Shown piece after piece: positions 36,256 through 46,100 of a DNA stretch of 64,000 nt. The notes beneath the pieces were generated by a model. It worked only from the letters and a program-made list of their open reading frames with translations. It did not search any database and was not told where the DNA came from. Source of the stretch: Paenibacillus glycanilyticus (GTDB lineage Bacteria > Bacillota > Bacilli > Paenibacillales > Paenibacillaceae). The DNA is taken from assembly GCF_030161375.1 (NCBI RefSeq), contig NZ_BSSQ01000006.1, forward strand, positions 248,001 to 312,000, written 5' to 3'. The position numbers and the translations under genes are program-made. The number at the start of each line of letters is the position of its first letter. Position 1 is the first letter of the stretch.

Positions 36256-38307
36256 TTGGTCACATTGCATGGAGAATATAACGGCTGGGTTATACTTCTC
36301 TCTTTCATCATCGCATTATTTGTGTCGTACTCAGCTTTGAACCTGGTGTACAAAATCTCGCATTCCAAAGGAAGAGTGCAGCTTGGCTGGCTCCTTGCAG
36401 GTGCCTTTGTGATGGGCAGCGGAGTATGGACGATGCACTTTGTCGGGATGATGGCGTTTCACGTCGGTATTCCGATTACCTATGATATACCGATTACCCT
36501 GCTGTCCGTCGTCGCTAGCATTTGTGCTTCTTTTGTCGCGTTTTACCTCACGAGGGCAAAAGAAATTAACCGCCTTAAACTGTTCGTGGGCGGCCTCGTT
36601 ATGGGCGCGGGAATCGTCGCCATGCACTATACGGGAATGGCCTCGATGCATTCTCCTACAATGTCTATACAATATAACCCATTAATTGTTATTTTATCGG
36701 CCGTGATTGCCGTTTTGACTTCGTGTGCGGCTTTATATCTATTCATTAAATTCCGGGATAGCAACAAAGCATCCTTGTCCAAATGGGCGGCAGCCGCCCT
36801 AATGGGACTAGCTGTCTGCGGCATGCATTACACGGGAATGGGAGCGGCATCGTTCTGGTGCGGGGAGACGGCAGTCACTTTGTTAACGGAAGACATCCCG
36901 ATTAATCTGTTCCTTCTAATAAGTGTAACGTTAGTTACGCTCTTGATCATGCTGGTCACTTGGATTGCGATTTATGTGGACCGTACCGTATTGGAGCGTA
37001 TGGCTTTCAGTGATCCGCTCACCGGACTAGCTAACCGTCACGCCATGAACCGTTCCTTCGACGACAAGCTGGATCCCGGACACCATTACGGCTTGCTGTT
37101 TCTTGACCTGGATCAATTCAAGATTATTAATGATACGCTTGGCCACGACATTGGCGATCTGCTTGTACAAGCTGTGGCGAAGCGGCTTCAGTCTCATGAG
37201 AATAAAGGGGCTCAAACGTACCGCCTAGGGGGCGACGAATTTCTGCTGGTGTCCAAAGGGATGCTGCGGGATGAAGTGGAACAGCTTGCGAACCGCATTC
37301 TCGAGGATATTCGCAAGCCTTATCTGCTTGAAGGCAATGAGCTTTACATAACGGGCAGCATCGGCATCAGCTTGTCTCCGGATCACGGAACAAAAAGGTC
37401 TTCGCTCTTGATCGCAGCCGATACGGCGATGTACCAGGCGAAGCGCAGGGGCAAGAATCAATATTGTCTCTACGACGAGCAAATGGAGCGTCAGCTGATC
37501 CGCCGGATGGAGCTGGAGAAGGATTTAAGAATCGCGCTCATGCGAGATCAATTTATTATTCATTATCAGCCCAAATGGGATGCCAGCGAGAACCGTGCGA
37601 TCGGCGTAGAAGCGCTGCTGCGTTGGAACCATCCGATTCTGGGTCGGATCGCGCCGGATGAATTTATCCCGATTGCGGAGGAGACCGGCTTGATCGTGCC
37701 GATTACCCGTTGGGTGCTCGGACAGGCCTGCCGCGATTGCTTCGAATGGAACGAGAACCTTGAGGAACCGCTCAGCGTATCGGTCAACATGTCCGTGAGC
37801 GTATTTGACAGCAAGAATCTCGAAGATATGGTCACTTCGGCGCTGCTCCATTCCGGACTTGAGGCGGCGCTACTGGAACTCGAGATTACGGAGACGATTG
37901 TGATGCATAACGTTGAGGATGTGGTCGCCCAGCTGAAGCCGATCCGGGAGATGGGCGTTATCATTTCGATGGATGATTTTGGCGCGGGGTACTCCTCGCT
38001 TGGTTCGATTGACCTGATTCCGTTCCAAACGCTTAAGATCGATAAGTTATACATGCAGCAGAGCGATATGCCGTCCAAACGCGCGATTATCCATACGATT
38101 ATTATGCTGGCCAAACAGCTGAATCTGGATGTGATTGCCGAAGGGGTAGAGACGGAGCAGCAAATCGCGTTTCTTCAATCCGCCGGCTGCAGCTGGATGC
38201 AAGGCTTTTATTTCAGCAAACCGATGGCGCGGGCAGATCTGGATCTTTGGTTACAGCAGTCGATGTTGGTAAGCGGTAGACATACGTCGCAGAGCTTGAT
38301 CGGATAA
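36256..38307 (+). CDS. MHYT-GGDEF-EAL c-di-GMP signalling protein
   Basis: 683 residues. The N-terminal MHYT sensor (about 1-225, seven helices) shows the three motifs TMHFVGM, AMHYTGM and GMHYTGM, thought to bind a metal and sense a gas or redox state. The GGDEF domain (about 250-410) has intact LGGDEF, and the EAL domain (about 425-670) has intact EALLRW, VNMS, LEITE, DDFGAGYSS, LKIDKL, AEGVET and MQGF. So both cyclase and phosphodiesterase activity are possible. TTG 36256 is preferred (AAGGTGG 8 bases upstream) over GTG 36244. Same direction and 26 bases before the HD-GYP gene. Confidence 0.93.
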   Translation: MVTLHGEYNGWVILLSFIIALFVSYSALNLVYKISHSKGRVQLGWLLAGAFVMGSGVWTMHFVGMMAFHVGIPITYDIPITLLSVVASICASFVAFYLTRAKEINRLKLFVGGLVMGAGIVAMHYTGMASMHSPTMSIQYNPLIVILSAVIAVLTSCAALYLFIKFRDSNKASLSKWAAAALMGLAVCGMHYTGMGAASFWCGETAVTLLTEDIPINLFLLISVTLVTLLIMLVTWIAIYVDRTVLERMAFSDPLTGLANRHAMNRSFDDKLDPGHHYGLLFLDLDQFKIINDTLGHDIGDLLVQAVAKRLQSHENKGAQTYRLGGDEFLLVSKGMLRDEVEQLANRILEDIRKPYLLEGNELYITGSIGISLSPDHGTKRSSLLIAADTAMYQAKRRGKNQYCLYDEQMERQLIRRMELEKDLRIALMRDQFIIHYQPKWDASENRAIGVEALLRWNHPILGRIAPDEFIPIAEETGLIVPITRWVLGQACRDCFEWNENLEEPLSVSVNMSVSVFDSKNLEDMVTSALLHSGLEAALLELEITETIVMHNVEDVVAQLKPIREMGVIISMDDFGAGYSSLGSIDLIPFQTLKIDKLYMQQSDMPSKRAIIHTIIMLAKQLNLDVIAEGVETEQQIAFLQSAGCSWMQGFYFSKPMARADLDLWLQQSMLVSGRHTSQSLIG

Positions 38308-38333
38308 TCGTTAGCCAAGGAGGGCGCCCAATT

Positions 38334-39743
38334 GTGAGCAATCTGGCCAAAATCTATCTTTATCTCCTGTTATCAATGGCAGTGCCGCTTCTCTTTTTTA
38401 CCGTGCTCCATACGCATTCCGCCTGGGATTATCAGCTGTATTCGCCAAATGGCCATTTCTACGTTGTAAGCACAGTGTCCGGAGCGGCGTTTGCGCTTGC
38501 CGTAGGGATCGGGGTTGCAGCTTTAAAGCTTCGCAATCTGAAAATCACCTTTTTGTCCTTATCGTTTATTTCGCTTGCGGCGTTGTTCCTTCTGCACGGT
38601 TTGTCGACGCCAAGACATGCGATGCACGCTTCCTCTCTGCCGAGCAACGCCGCTCAGATGAGCATTTTGCTGGCTGTCGTATGGCTGTGGCTGTCGTCGA
38701 TGTCCTCGGACCGGCGGATCATCAGCTGGTTATCGGCGCATCAGCGCTGGCTGTTGCCGATTTGGATTATGTCCATGATTGCCATTTGCGGGGTGTTGTG
38801 GCTGTTCGCCGACCAGATGTCCTGGCTGCAACTGAAGCATGGGTCTGTCAAATGGCCGGCAACCGTACTTATCATAGGGCTTAACGGCTGGACGATGTAT
38901 CGGTATTTGGAGACTTACCGGTCCACGAGATTCCCGCTGCAGCTTGCGATCGTATTTTGCTCCGGCTGGATGATTGGAGCTCAATTGATTAACGTAATGG
39001 GAATGATGTGGATGGTCAGCTGGTGGATCTATCATCTGCTGCTCCTGGCTTCGGTTATTGCAATGGTTGTTGGCATTTATTATCAATATAGAAGCTCCGG
39101 CTCTTATACGATGTCGTTTAAGCAGTTGTTCCAGAACAATCCGAAGGATTGGATTGAAGGTTATATGTCGCCGGCGGTGCGGGAGCTGATCAAGACGACG
39201 GAAACCCGCGATGCGTATACGGCCGGCCATAATTACCGCGTGGCGCTATATGCCATTCAGCTTGGGGAAGAGCTGAGACTGAGCCGGGATCAGCTCCGGG
39301 CTATAGCGCAAGGCGGCATCGTGCATGATATCGGCAAGTTGGTCATTCCCGATCAGATTCTGAACAAGCCGGGCAAGCTAACGCCGGAGGAGAGGGCGAT
39401 TATCGAAAAACATCCGGTTACCGGGTTTAACCTGTGCCGCCGGCTTGGTTTCATGCAGGAGGAGCTTGCGGTCATCCGCTCCCATCATGAGCGCTGGGAC
39501 GGAACCGGCTACCCGGATGCGTTAAGCGGGGAGCATATTCCGCTTTTGGCCCGCGTAACGGCGGTTGCGGACGTGTACGATGCGCTCACCTCATCCCGTT
39601 CTTACCGGGCCGCGTTGTCCCATGAGGAAGCGATGGCGATTATTTGCAAAGAGCGCGGGAAACATTTTGACCCGTTATGCGTGGATGCCTTAGTCCGGAT
39701 TGCGGGAGAGAAGGGCTGGTCGTTTAAGGCGTCGGCAAGCTGA
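38334..39743 (+). CDS. Membrane-bound HD-GYP phosphodiesterase
   Basis: 469 residues. About seven or eight helices (1-260, with HGLSTPRHAMH in a loop) form a sensor-like input, and an HD-GYP domain follows (about 285-460: AGHNYRVALYA, GGIVHDIGKLVIPD, HHERWDGTGYP). The HD and GYP motifs are intact, so it should degrade c-di-GMP to GMP or pGpG. GTG 38334 follows AAGGAGGG at 9 bases. Its close placement after the MHYT-GGDEF-EAL gene suggests one c-di-GMP operon. Confidence 0.92.
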   Translation: MSNLAKIYLYLLLSMAVPLLFFTVLHTHSAWDYQLYSPNGHFYVVSTVSGAAFALAVGIGVAALKLRNLKITFLSLSFISLAALFLLHGLSTPRHAMHASSLPSNAAQMSILLAVVWLWLSSMSSDRRIISWLSAHQRWLLPIWIMSMIAICGVLWLFADQMSWLQLKHGSVKWPATVLIIGLNGWTMYRYLETYRSTRFPLQLAIVFCSGWMIGAQLINVMGMMWMVSWWIYHLLLLASVIAMVVGIYYQYRSSGSYTMSFKQLFQNNPKDWIEGYMSPAVRELIKTTETRDAYTAGHNYRVALYAIQLGEELRLSRDQLRAIAQGGIVHDIGKLVIPDQILNKPGKLTPEERAIIEKHPVTGFNLCRRLGFMQEELAVIRSHHERWDGTGYPDALSGEHIPLLARVTAVADVYDALTSSRSYRAALSHEEAMAIICKERGKHFDPLCVDALVRIAGEKGWSFKASAS

Positions 39744-39860
39744 ACGGTCCGCAGGTCAGGATTAGGCGTATAGCCCGGGTTTATTTCCAATGGCGGCGGG
39801 TGTATGATAGAGGAGTTGCATTACATAGTAAGGTTATTTGAAAGGAAGGAATGAATAACA

Positions 39861-40853
39861 ATGACATACGTAGCAGACAAATCTCGTTACGAGGGCATGA
39901 AATACAACCGTCTGGGTAAAAGCGGCCTTAAGCTGCCGGCTGTATCCCTTGGCTTATGGCATAACTTTGGGGGAACTGACCGTCTGGAGAACGGACGCGC
40001 CATGATCCACCGCGCTTTTGATCTGGGCATCACCCATTTCGACCTGGCGAACAACTACGGTCCGCCTGCGGGTTCCGCGGAAGAGACATTTGGTCAAGTA
40101 TTGAAACAGGACATGGCCGCTTACCGCGACCAAATGGTCATCTCGACCAAAGCCGGTTATTACATGTGGGAAGGTCCTTACGGCGACTGGGGCTCCCGCA
40201 AATATTTGATTTCGAGCCTTGATCAAAGCTTGAAACGGATGGACCTTGAATATGTAGATATTTTCTACCATCACCGTCCGGATCCGGAAACGCCGCTTGA
40301 AGAAACAATGGCTGCGCTTGATCACATCGTGCGTTCGGGCAAAGCGTTGTACGTTGGCTTGTCCAACTACACTGCGGAGCAGACGGCGCAAGCTTCCGCG
40401 ATCTTGAAGCAGCTTGGCACGCCATGCCTGATCCACCAGCCATCGTATTCGATGTTCAACCGCTGGATCGAAGACGGTCTGCAAGACGTGCTTGATCAAG
40501 AAGGCATTGGCTCGATCGTATTCTCGCCGCTTGCCGGCGGTTTGCTGACGAACCGTTACCTGGATGGCATTCCTGCCGATTCCCGTGCGGGCGGACCTAG
40601 CGTCTTCCTGAACACGAACAACATTACTGAAGAAAAGCTCGCTAAAGTTCGCGCTCTGAACGAAATCGCTCAAAGCCGCGGCCAATCGCTGGCTCAAATG
40701 GCGTTGGCATGGGTGCTTCGCGGCGGTCGCGTAACATCCGCCCTGATCGGCGCAAGCCGCGTCGACCAAATCGACGACAACGTTGCCGTTCTGAACCGCC
40801 TCGATTTCTCCGAGGATGAGTTGAAGTCGATCGAGAGCATTTTAAATCGATAG
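39861..40853 (+). CDS. Aldo/keto reductase, L-glyceraldehyde-3-phosphate reductase type (YghZ/Gpr-like)
   Basis: 330 residues. It has FDLANNYGPPAGSAEETFGQ with catalytic Asp and Tyr, STKAGYYMWEGPYGDWGSRK, which is the hallmark of the YghZ/Gpr subgroup, VDIFYHHRPDPETPLEET and the late NADPH-binding IGASRVDQIDDN. It detoxifies reactive aldehydes such as methylglyoxal with NADPH in studied members. AAGGAAGGA lies 10 bases before the ATG. Followed by palindromic element copy 1 and a terminator. Confidence 0.93.
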   Translation: MTYVADKSRYEGMKYNRLGKSGLKLPAVSLGLWHNFGGTDRLENGRAMIHRAFDLGITHFDLANNYGPPAGSAEETFGQVLKQDMAAYRDQMVISTKAGYYMWEGPYGDWGSRKYLISSLDQSLKRMDLEYVDIFYHHRPDPETPLEETMAALDHIVRSGKALYVGLSNYTAEQTAQASAILKQLGTPCLIHQPSYSMFNRWIEDGLQDVLDQEGIGSIVFSPLAGGLLTNRYLDGIPADSRAGGPSVFLNTNNITEEKLAKVRALNEIAQSRGQSLAQMALAWVLRGGRVTSALIGASRVDQIDDNVAVLNRLDFSEDELKSIESILNR

Positions 40854-40860
40854 ATCGCCT

Positions 40861-40977
40861 GAGGAATGTATCTCCTTCCGGTTGCTGTTGTCTCCATATG
40901 GCTTTAACAATGAGGTTAAGGTAGCCATATGGTAGACAAAGGCAAGCGCTCCGCTCCTCCAGGAGATACATTTCCTC
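40861..40977. repeat. Long palindromic element, copy 1 (inverted orientation)
   Basis: Outer arms GAGGAATGTATCTCC (40861-40875) and GGAGATACATTTCCTC (40962-40977). Inner arms 40888-40903 and 40923-40939 (TTGTCT-CCATATGGCT against AGCCATATGG-T-AGACAA). Reversed, it matches copies 2 and 3 outside the inner arm; the inner arm differs in sequence but keeps its pairing. Non-coding. Confidence 0.88.
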
Positions 40978-41009
40978 TTGCTCTTATCGATTTGTTTTTA
41001 TAACCGTGG

Positions 41010-41040
41010 AAGGCTGCCGATTCGTTCGGCAGCCTTTTTT
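41010..41040 (+). terminator. Terminator after the aldo/keto reductase
   Basis: AAGGCTGCCGA (41010-41020), loop TTCGT, TCGGCAGCCTT (41026-41036), then T-run. Confidence 0.93.
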
Positions 41041-41049
41041 AAAGGGCAG

Positions 41050-41101
41050 GCAAGACAAGATAAGACAAGACAAAGCAACCCAGGCCTAAGCAACCCAGGC
41101 C
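41050..41101. repeat. Short direct repeats before the GrpB-like gene
   Basis: GACAAGATAAGACAAGACAA-type units about 10 bp apart, then AAGCAACCCAGGCC twice (41073-41086 and 41088-41101) with a 15 bp period. Purine/AC-rich, non-coding, similar in style to the repeats before deoC. Confidence 0.65.
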
Positions 41102-41167
41102 AATCCAGACCACACCAAACCAATCTAAAGTTAGGCAAGGAAAGAGAGAATGAAGGGGAGGATCGAT

Positions 41168-41683
41168 ATGGAAGTAAGATTAAGTGATTATCGGGAAGAA
41201 TGGGCGAAGATGTTTCGGGAGGAAGCGGAATTTCTTAGATCCGTATTTGAGGGAGTAGACTTGCGGTTTGAGCATTTTGGGAGCACGGCAGTACCGGGAA
41301 TGAAAGCGAAGCCGGTCATCGATATGATGGGAATCGTTGATGACATTAACGAGGTAGATTTGTTTAACGACACGATGGCCTCTCTTGGCTACGATGTAGC
41401 AGGGGACTGGGGGATTGCAGGCAGACGTTTGTTCCGCAAAGGCGGCGAGCAGCGCACCCACCATATTCATTTCTACCAATCAGATAACGCCCAAATCGAA
41501 CGCCATCTGATCTTCCGAGATTACCTGCTACGCCATCCGGAGGAAGCCGCCAAATACAGCCGCTTCAAAGAAGACCTAGCCCAACGTTACGCCTCAACAA
41601 GCGAATACAGCCCCGCCAAAAAAACTTTCGTCACCGCAATGGAACAACTCGCCCTCATCTGGCATAAGCAGATTAACCTTTAA
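41168..41683 (+). CDS. GrpB/UPF0157 family protein
   Basis: 171 residues with the nucleotidyltransferase-like GrpB fold: VRLSDYREEWAKMFREEAEF, FEHFGSTAVPGMKAKPVIDM (GS...D pattern) and HHIHFYQ. Homologues occur alone or fused to CoaE; the exact activity is not known. ATG 41168 is chosen over ATG 41150 because GGGAGG lies 7 bases before it. Monocistronic, followed by a gene-free repeat island. Confidence 0.9.
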   Translation: MEVRLSDYREEWAKMFREEAEFLRSVFEGVDLRFEHFGSTAVPGMKAKPVIDMMGIVDDINEVDLFNDTMASLGYDVAGDWGIAGRRLFRKGGEQRTHHIHFYQSDNAQIERHLIFRDYLLRHPEEAAKYSRFKEDLAQRYASTSEYSPAKKTFVTAMEQLALIWHKQINL

Positions 41684-41737
41684 CCGCACTAACTGTACCT
41701 CAGAAGCACATTGCACCACCAACGTATGCTACATCAT

Positions 41738-41940
41738 CAACTCATGCTTAGCACAACCGCACCCTACTACTATCCAACTCATGCTGAGCATTACCGTATG
41801 CTACTATCCAACTCATACAGAGTACAACCGCATGCTACTCTCAGCTCATACTGAGCACCACCGCATACTGTTTCTCTAGCTCATGCTGAGCACCACATGC
41901 TACTATCCAGCTCATACTAAGCTCCACCGCTTATGATCTC
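41738..41940. repeat. Degenerate tandem repeat, unit 31-37 bp
   Basis: About six units beginning at 41738, 41775, 41809, 41842, 41877 and 41908, each close to CAACTCATGCTGAGCACC followed by ACCGCATGCTACTATC. Units vary in sequence and length. Part of the 41690-43100 gene-free island. Confidence 0.8.
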
Positions 41941-41989
41941 TTTAACTACTATATCCTCCTACTGTTACCTTAGCAGCCTTAAGCCTACG

Positions 41990-42184
41990 CATATCCTGCA
42001 CGAAATGCAGCATAACGCCCCGGTTCTGATCCAGCGGGGCCGTTCCATTGCACCAAATGCAGCATATTCGCCTCCAAACCTCCTAAACGAGCTGATTTAC
42101 TCGAATATCCTGCATTCCATACACCGTATTTCTCCTAAAGCCCCTAGACATCCCAATATGCTGCATTCCATGCAACGTACCTAA
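41990..42184. repeat. Interspersed TCCTGCAT/ATGCAGGA-type repeats
   Basis: Four related cores: TCCTGCACGAAATGCAGCAT and CACCAAATGCAGCATATTCG in one orientation, then ATCCTGCATTCCATACACCG and ATGCTGCATTCCATGCAACG in the other. An 83-residue reading frame (41933-42184) over them translates into recurring ILHEMQ/MLHSMQ-like pieces and is judged repeat-derived, not a gene. Related to the hairpin inside 27224-27426. Confidence 0.7.
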
Positions 42185-42369
42185 ACACAGATAAGTAACT
42201 AACACAACAGTTGGTTCCCGTAGGAGCTGGTGCGGAGTAGTTAGTAGGAGATGCTGAGGTAAGGTGATGTGCTAGAGGAATCGTAGCGAAATTATTTACC
42301 TTATATCCTGTATTATTTTCCTTCTATTGATGAAGGAACCATCTTTCTGAGCCTGTTCTTACGAATAAG

Positions 42370-42490
42370 GTAATTTATTTCCTTATACGGAAATTCGTTT
42401 CCGCTACTCATGCAAAAGGTAAATAAGGAGCAGGTTTCAGCACGAATGCACGCTGGATAAGGAAATTTATTTCCTTATTAGCGAAAATGT
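42370..42490. repeat. TTTATTTCCTTAT palindromic repeats
   Basis: AAGGTAATTTATTTCCTTAT (about 42378) and AAGGAAATTTATTTCCTTAT (about 42462) recur; the second is a near-perfect palindrome. Related shorter copies lie around 42297-42330 and 42418. Non-coding, AT-rich. Confidence 0.6.
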
Positions 42491-42560
42491 TGGGTTAGAG
42501 CGAATTATTGCCGCCAGCTGGAGAGTTGAAGGCTATTGCGGCTAGAAACTAACTAGTATT

Positions 42561-42750
42561 GTGTTGCCTATGACGCGTCCCAGAGAATTAGCAGGGGAGT
42601 GTTGCATATGGCGCGTTCCAGAGAAATAGCAGGAGAGTGTTGCCTATGGCAACCCCAGAGAATTAGCTGGAGGGAGTGCGAATGGCGTGTCTAGAGAATT
42701 AGTAGGGGAATGTGCCTATGTCGCGTCCCAGAGAACTGGCGGGGATTGTG
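42561..42750. repeat. Degenerate tandem repeat, unit 36-39 bp
   Basis: Five units starting at 42561, 42599, 42637, 42676 and 42712, each close to GTGTTGCCTATGGCGCGT followed by CCCAGAGAATTAGCAGGGG. Distinct from the repeats at 41738. Flanked by ACTAACTAG-type motifs (42547 and 42771). No coding capacity. Confidence 0.8.
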
Positions 42751-42890
42751 AGGATGATGCATACGACACACTAACTAGCTAGCATAACGGTGCAGCAGGC
42801 CAAAGGCCGTTATGCACTAAATAAAAATAAACCGCTAAGGAACGCAAGCGGTTCGCCCACGCCCTCCCCAAAGAATCGGAGACGATTGGA

Positions 42891-43003
42891 GGGGGATGTA
42901 TCTCCTGGAGAGCGTAGCGCCTGCCTTTGTGTACACTTTGCAACCTTGATCCTATCGTTCAGGCAAAGTGTACACAACAGCAGCGTAAGGAGATACATCT
43001 CCC
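42891..43003. repeat. Long palindromic element, copy 2
   Basis: Outer arms GGGGGATGTATCTCC (42891-42905) and GGAGATACATCTCCC (42989-43003). Perfect 15 bp inner arms TTGTGTACACTTTGC (42927-42941) and GCAAAGTGTACACAA (42963-42977). Lies about 110 bp before the hybrid kinase start. Two simpler hairpins (42782-42815 and 42831-42852) precede it. Confidence 0.9.
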
Positions 43004-43115
43004 GGAGTGAGCCAACGGTTTCATAATCACCCAACTCCAACAAATCCGTCTATCGATTCGCCCCCCTCCTGACGATATAATTACTAGTAGATTTACTCGG
43101 AAGGGGACCGTGCGC

Positions 43116-46100
43116 GTGAACAACTTGTCATTGCGGACAAAAGGTTTGCTGATTATCGTCCTGATCACCTTCATTCCGCTTGGGATTGCTGGCGTCTTCA
43201 ATTACCTGTCGATCAAAAACGAGATGATCCACGCCGCTTCCGAGAGAGCGGCCAGCAGGCTGAGCGTCAGCGCGAATTACTTGGCTTCTTGGCTGCAGAT
43301 CAGGCGGGCGGAGGTCGTTGTGATGAGCCGGGCGAATGTGGTCCGATTCGGCACGAACGAAGATAGGATGAGCTATTTCCGGGAGGAGCTGTATCGCTCC
43401 GATTACACTTATCATGCGATCGGGTATATCGATCTGAACGGGCAAGCGATTCGAACGAACGGCGACCCGGTTGATTTGAGCGGACAGGCTTTTTTCCAGG
43501 ACGCGGTCCAAGGGGGATCGTTCATTACCGATTTGTTCCTGCCGACCTTTGACAAGATCAAGCAATCTCTGATTGTTGTTCCCGTCTATAATCAGCAGAA
43601 CCAAATCAGCGGCGTTGTATACGCGTCGATGCCGATGTCCACGATGACGCCTTATTTTCTTATAGATAAAGATCCTGATTCGGAATTCTGGCTATATAAC
43701 GAGCGCGGGGTTGTGCTGTTCCACTCCTACGCCATTTCCGCCAATCAGAACCCCAACACGGGACTGCTTAACGGACAACCTAATCTGAAGCTTCGCCACT
43801 TGCTTCACTTGTCCGGCAATATAAAGGTTACGCGAGCGGGTGGCGACAAGCATGTCCTGTTCTACATGGATGTGAATAGCGCGGCTCCGTGGCATGCGGC
43901 GCTGGAGATTCCGGCCAAAACGTTAACGGCTGGCTTGTCCAAAATATTAGTCTGGACCATTGCTGCAATCGTCTTGGCGGAGATTGTGATCGTGATTTTG
44001 TTCTCGCTTTACTTCCGCACGATTATTAACCGGCTGCAAGCGATACTGTCGGTGACCAAACAAGCGGCTGACGGGCAATTCGAAGTCGAGCATCTGTCCC
44101 AGGAGCCGGGAGACGAAGTTGGCAAGCTTGCCGCATCGGTTAACGGAATGATGGAGCATCTGAAGGACATGTTTGGCCGGTTGGAGGCTATCATCACGCA
44201 GAACGAGTATTCTTTTATTCTGCTCGACGAGAATTATCGCGTCAGTTACTTGAATCAGGCTGCAGAGAGGCTGATCGGTTATACGACGGAGGAGCTGGCC
44301 GGCCACGCGACGCCGCTGCTCTTCATGGACCCGGAGGAAATCCGTCAAGAAGCGGAACTGCTGTCCAATCAGCTTGGCGTCCACGTTGAGCCGGGGCTTG
44401 AAGTATTCCGGATGCTTCGCCAGGTTAAGTTCTCTTATGAACGGCAGTGGACCTTCGTCCACAAGGACGGAACCAAAATCCCAGTCCGCCACTTCTCTAA
44501 CGGCCTCCGGGACCAGCAGGGCCGCCTGACCGGCGTGCTTGGCATGGCTTATAACATCTCCGAGCAGGTGAAGGTGGAGAAATCCCGCAATCTCCTGCTG
44601 GATATCATCGGTTCGGCCAAAGATTTGATCGCTTCCATCGATAACCACGGAAACATCGTGTATATGAACAAAGCCGGTAAACGGATGTTAGGTTTGCCGC
44701 TTAATTATAAACAGAAGAACTATAAACGTTTTGTTGAGCCGTCGACGTATGTCTATCTCATTCAAGGCGCCAAAATCGCCGAGAAATTCGGCTTTTGGGA
44801 AGGGGAAACCGAGTTTCTGACCCAAGAGGGAGACAAGGTCAATGTCTCTCTCGTCATCGTGGCGCATTCCAATAAGAACACCGGCGAGCTGTATTTCTCC
44901 TGTATTGCGCGGGACATCACGGAACAGAAACATATTCAAGAGGAACTCATGAGGGCAACGGAGGAAGCCGAGCTGGCGAATGCGGCCAAAAGCCGTTTCC
45001 TTGCGCTCGTCAGCCACGAGATCCGCACGCCGCTGAACGGCATTATCGGCTTGTCGCAGCTTATGCGGCGCACCGGTCTATCGATTTCGCAGAAGGATTA
45101 TATGGATAAGCTCGGCAATTCCTCGGAGACGCTGCTGCGCATCATTAACGATCTGCTTGATTTCTCCAAGATTGAAGCGGGCAAGGTCGATGTGGAGCGG
45201 ATCGCTTTCCATCCCCGGGACATGCTTGGCCGTTTGACAGACCAGCTGAGCGTCTTTATGGGCGGCAAAGAGAAATTCGAATTTATTCTGGAGGTGCCGG
45301 AACGTTTACCTGCCGCGCTGCTTGGCGATCAGATGCGGGTCGAACAGATTCTGCTTAACCTCTGCATGAACGCCATTAAATTCACCGAACAAGGCCATGT
45401 GAAGTTGATTCTGAGCATGCTGGAAAATAGCTCCGAGGGGCTTAAGCTGCAATTCACGGTGGAAGATACCGGCATCGGCATGACCAGAAAACAAATCGAC
45501 AAGCTGTTTGTTCCATTCACGCAGGCAGACGGCTCCACAACGCGCAAATACGGCGGAACCGGCTTAGGTCTTGTAATAGCAGACGGTCTGGTCAAAATGA
45601 TGGGCGGGAAGCTGCAGGTGGACAGCGAGCTTGGCCTTGGAAGCCGATTCAGCTTCATTCTCTCCTTCCCGGTTCTCTCCTCCATCTTGGAAGAGAAGCT
45701 AACCGTCAGCGAAAAATTGAAGAATCAGTGCATTTGGATCGTGGAAGACAGCGACGAAATGCGTCAGCATTGGTGCAAACTGGCGGAATCGTTCGGCTTG
45801 ACGCCGGTTCCTTTCTCTTCATGGGCAAGCGCAAGGGACAAGCTGCGCCGGATGGGCACGGGAGCTGTGCCTAAGCTAATTATGCTGGATATGGAGATGC
45901 CCGATATGTACGGCGCGGAAACGTGGCTTGCCTTCCACAAACAAGCGTCGTCAGCCGGGGTGAAGACCGTGGCGCTTACCACCTCCTTCGGCCGGGACGA
46001 GCTGATGCAAATGCCGGATTCCGGAAGGCCTTCCGCGATTCTGACCAAACCGGTTACTCGGCAGGCCTTGTTCCATGCTTTAAGCGGTACGCTTGATCAG

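Noticed and set aside
41933..42184. 83-residue protein with ILHEMQ/MLHSMQ repeats
   Set aside because: Translation of the interspersed TCCTGCAT repeats, no ribosome site; treated as repeat.
41738..42750. CRISPR array
   Set aside because: Tandem units are degenerate, directly adjacent and without unique spacers of constant length; no cas genes.
42790..43043. Small frames on both strands over palindromic element copy 2
   Set aside because: They arise from the palindrome itself and differ in the other copies.
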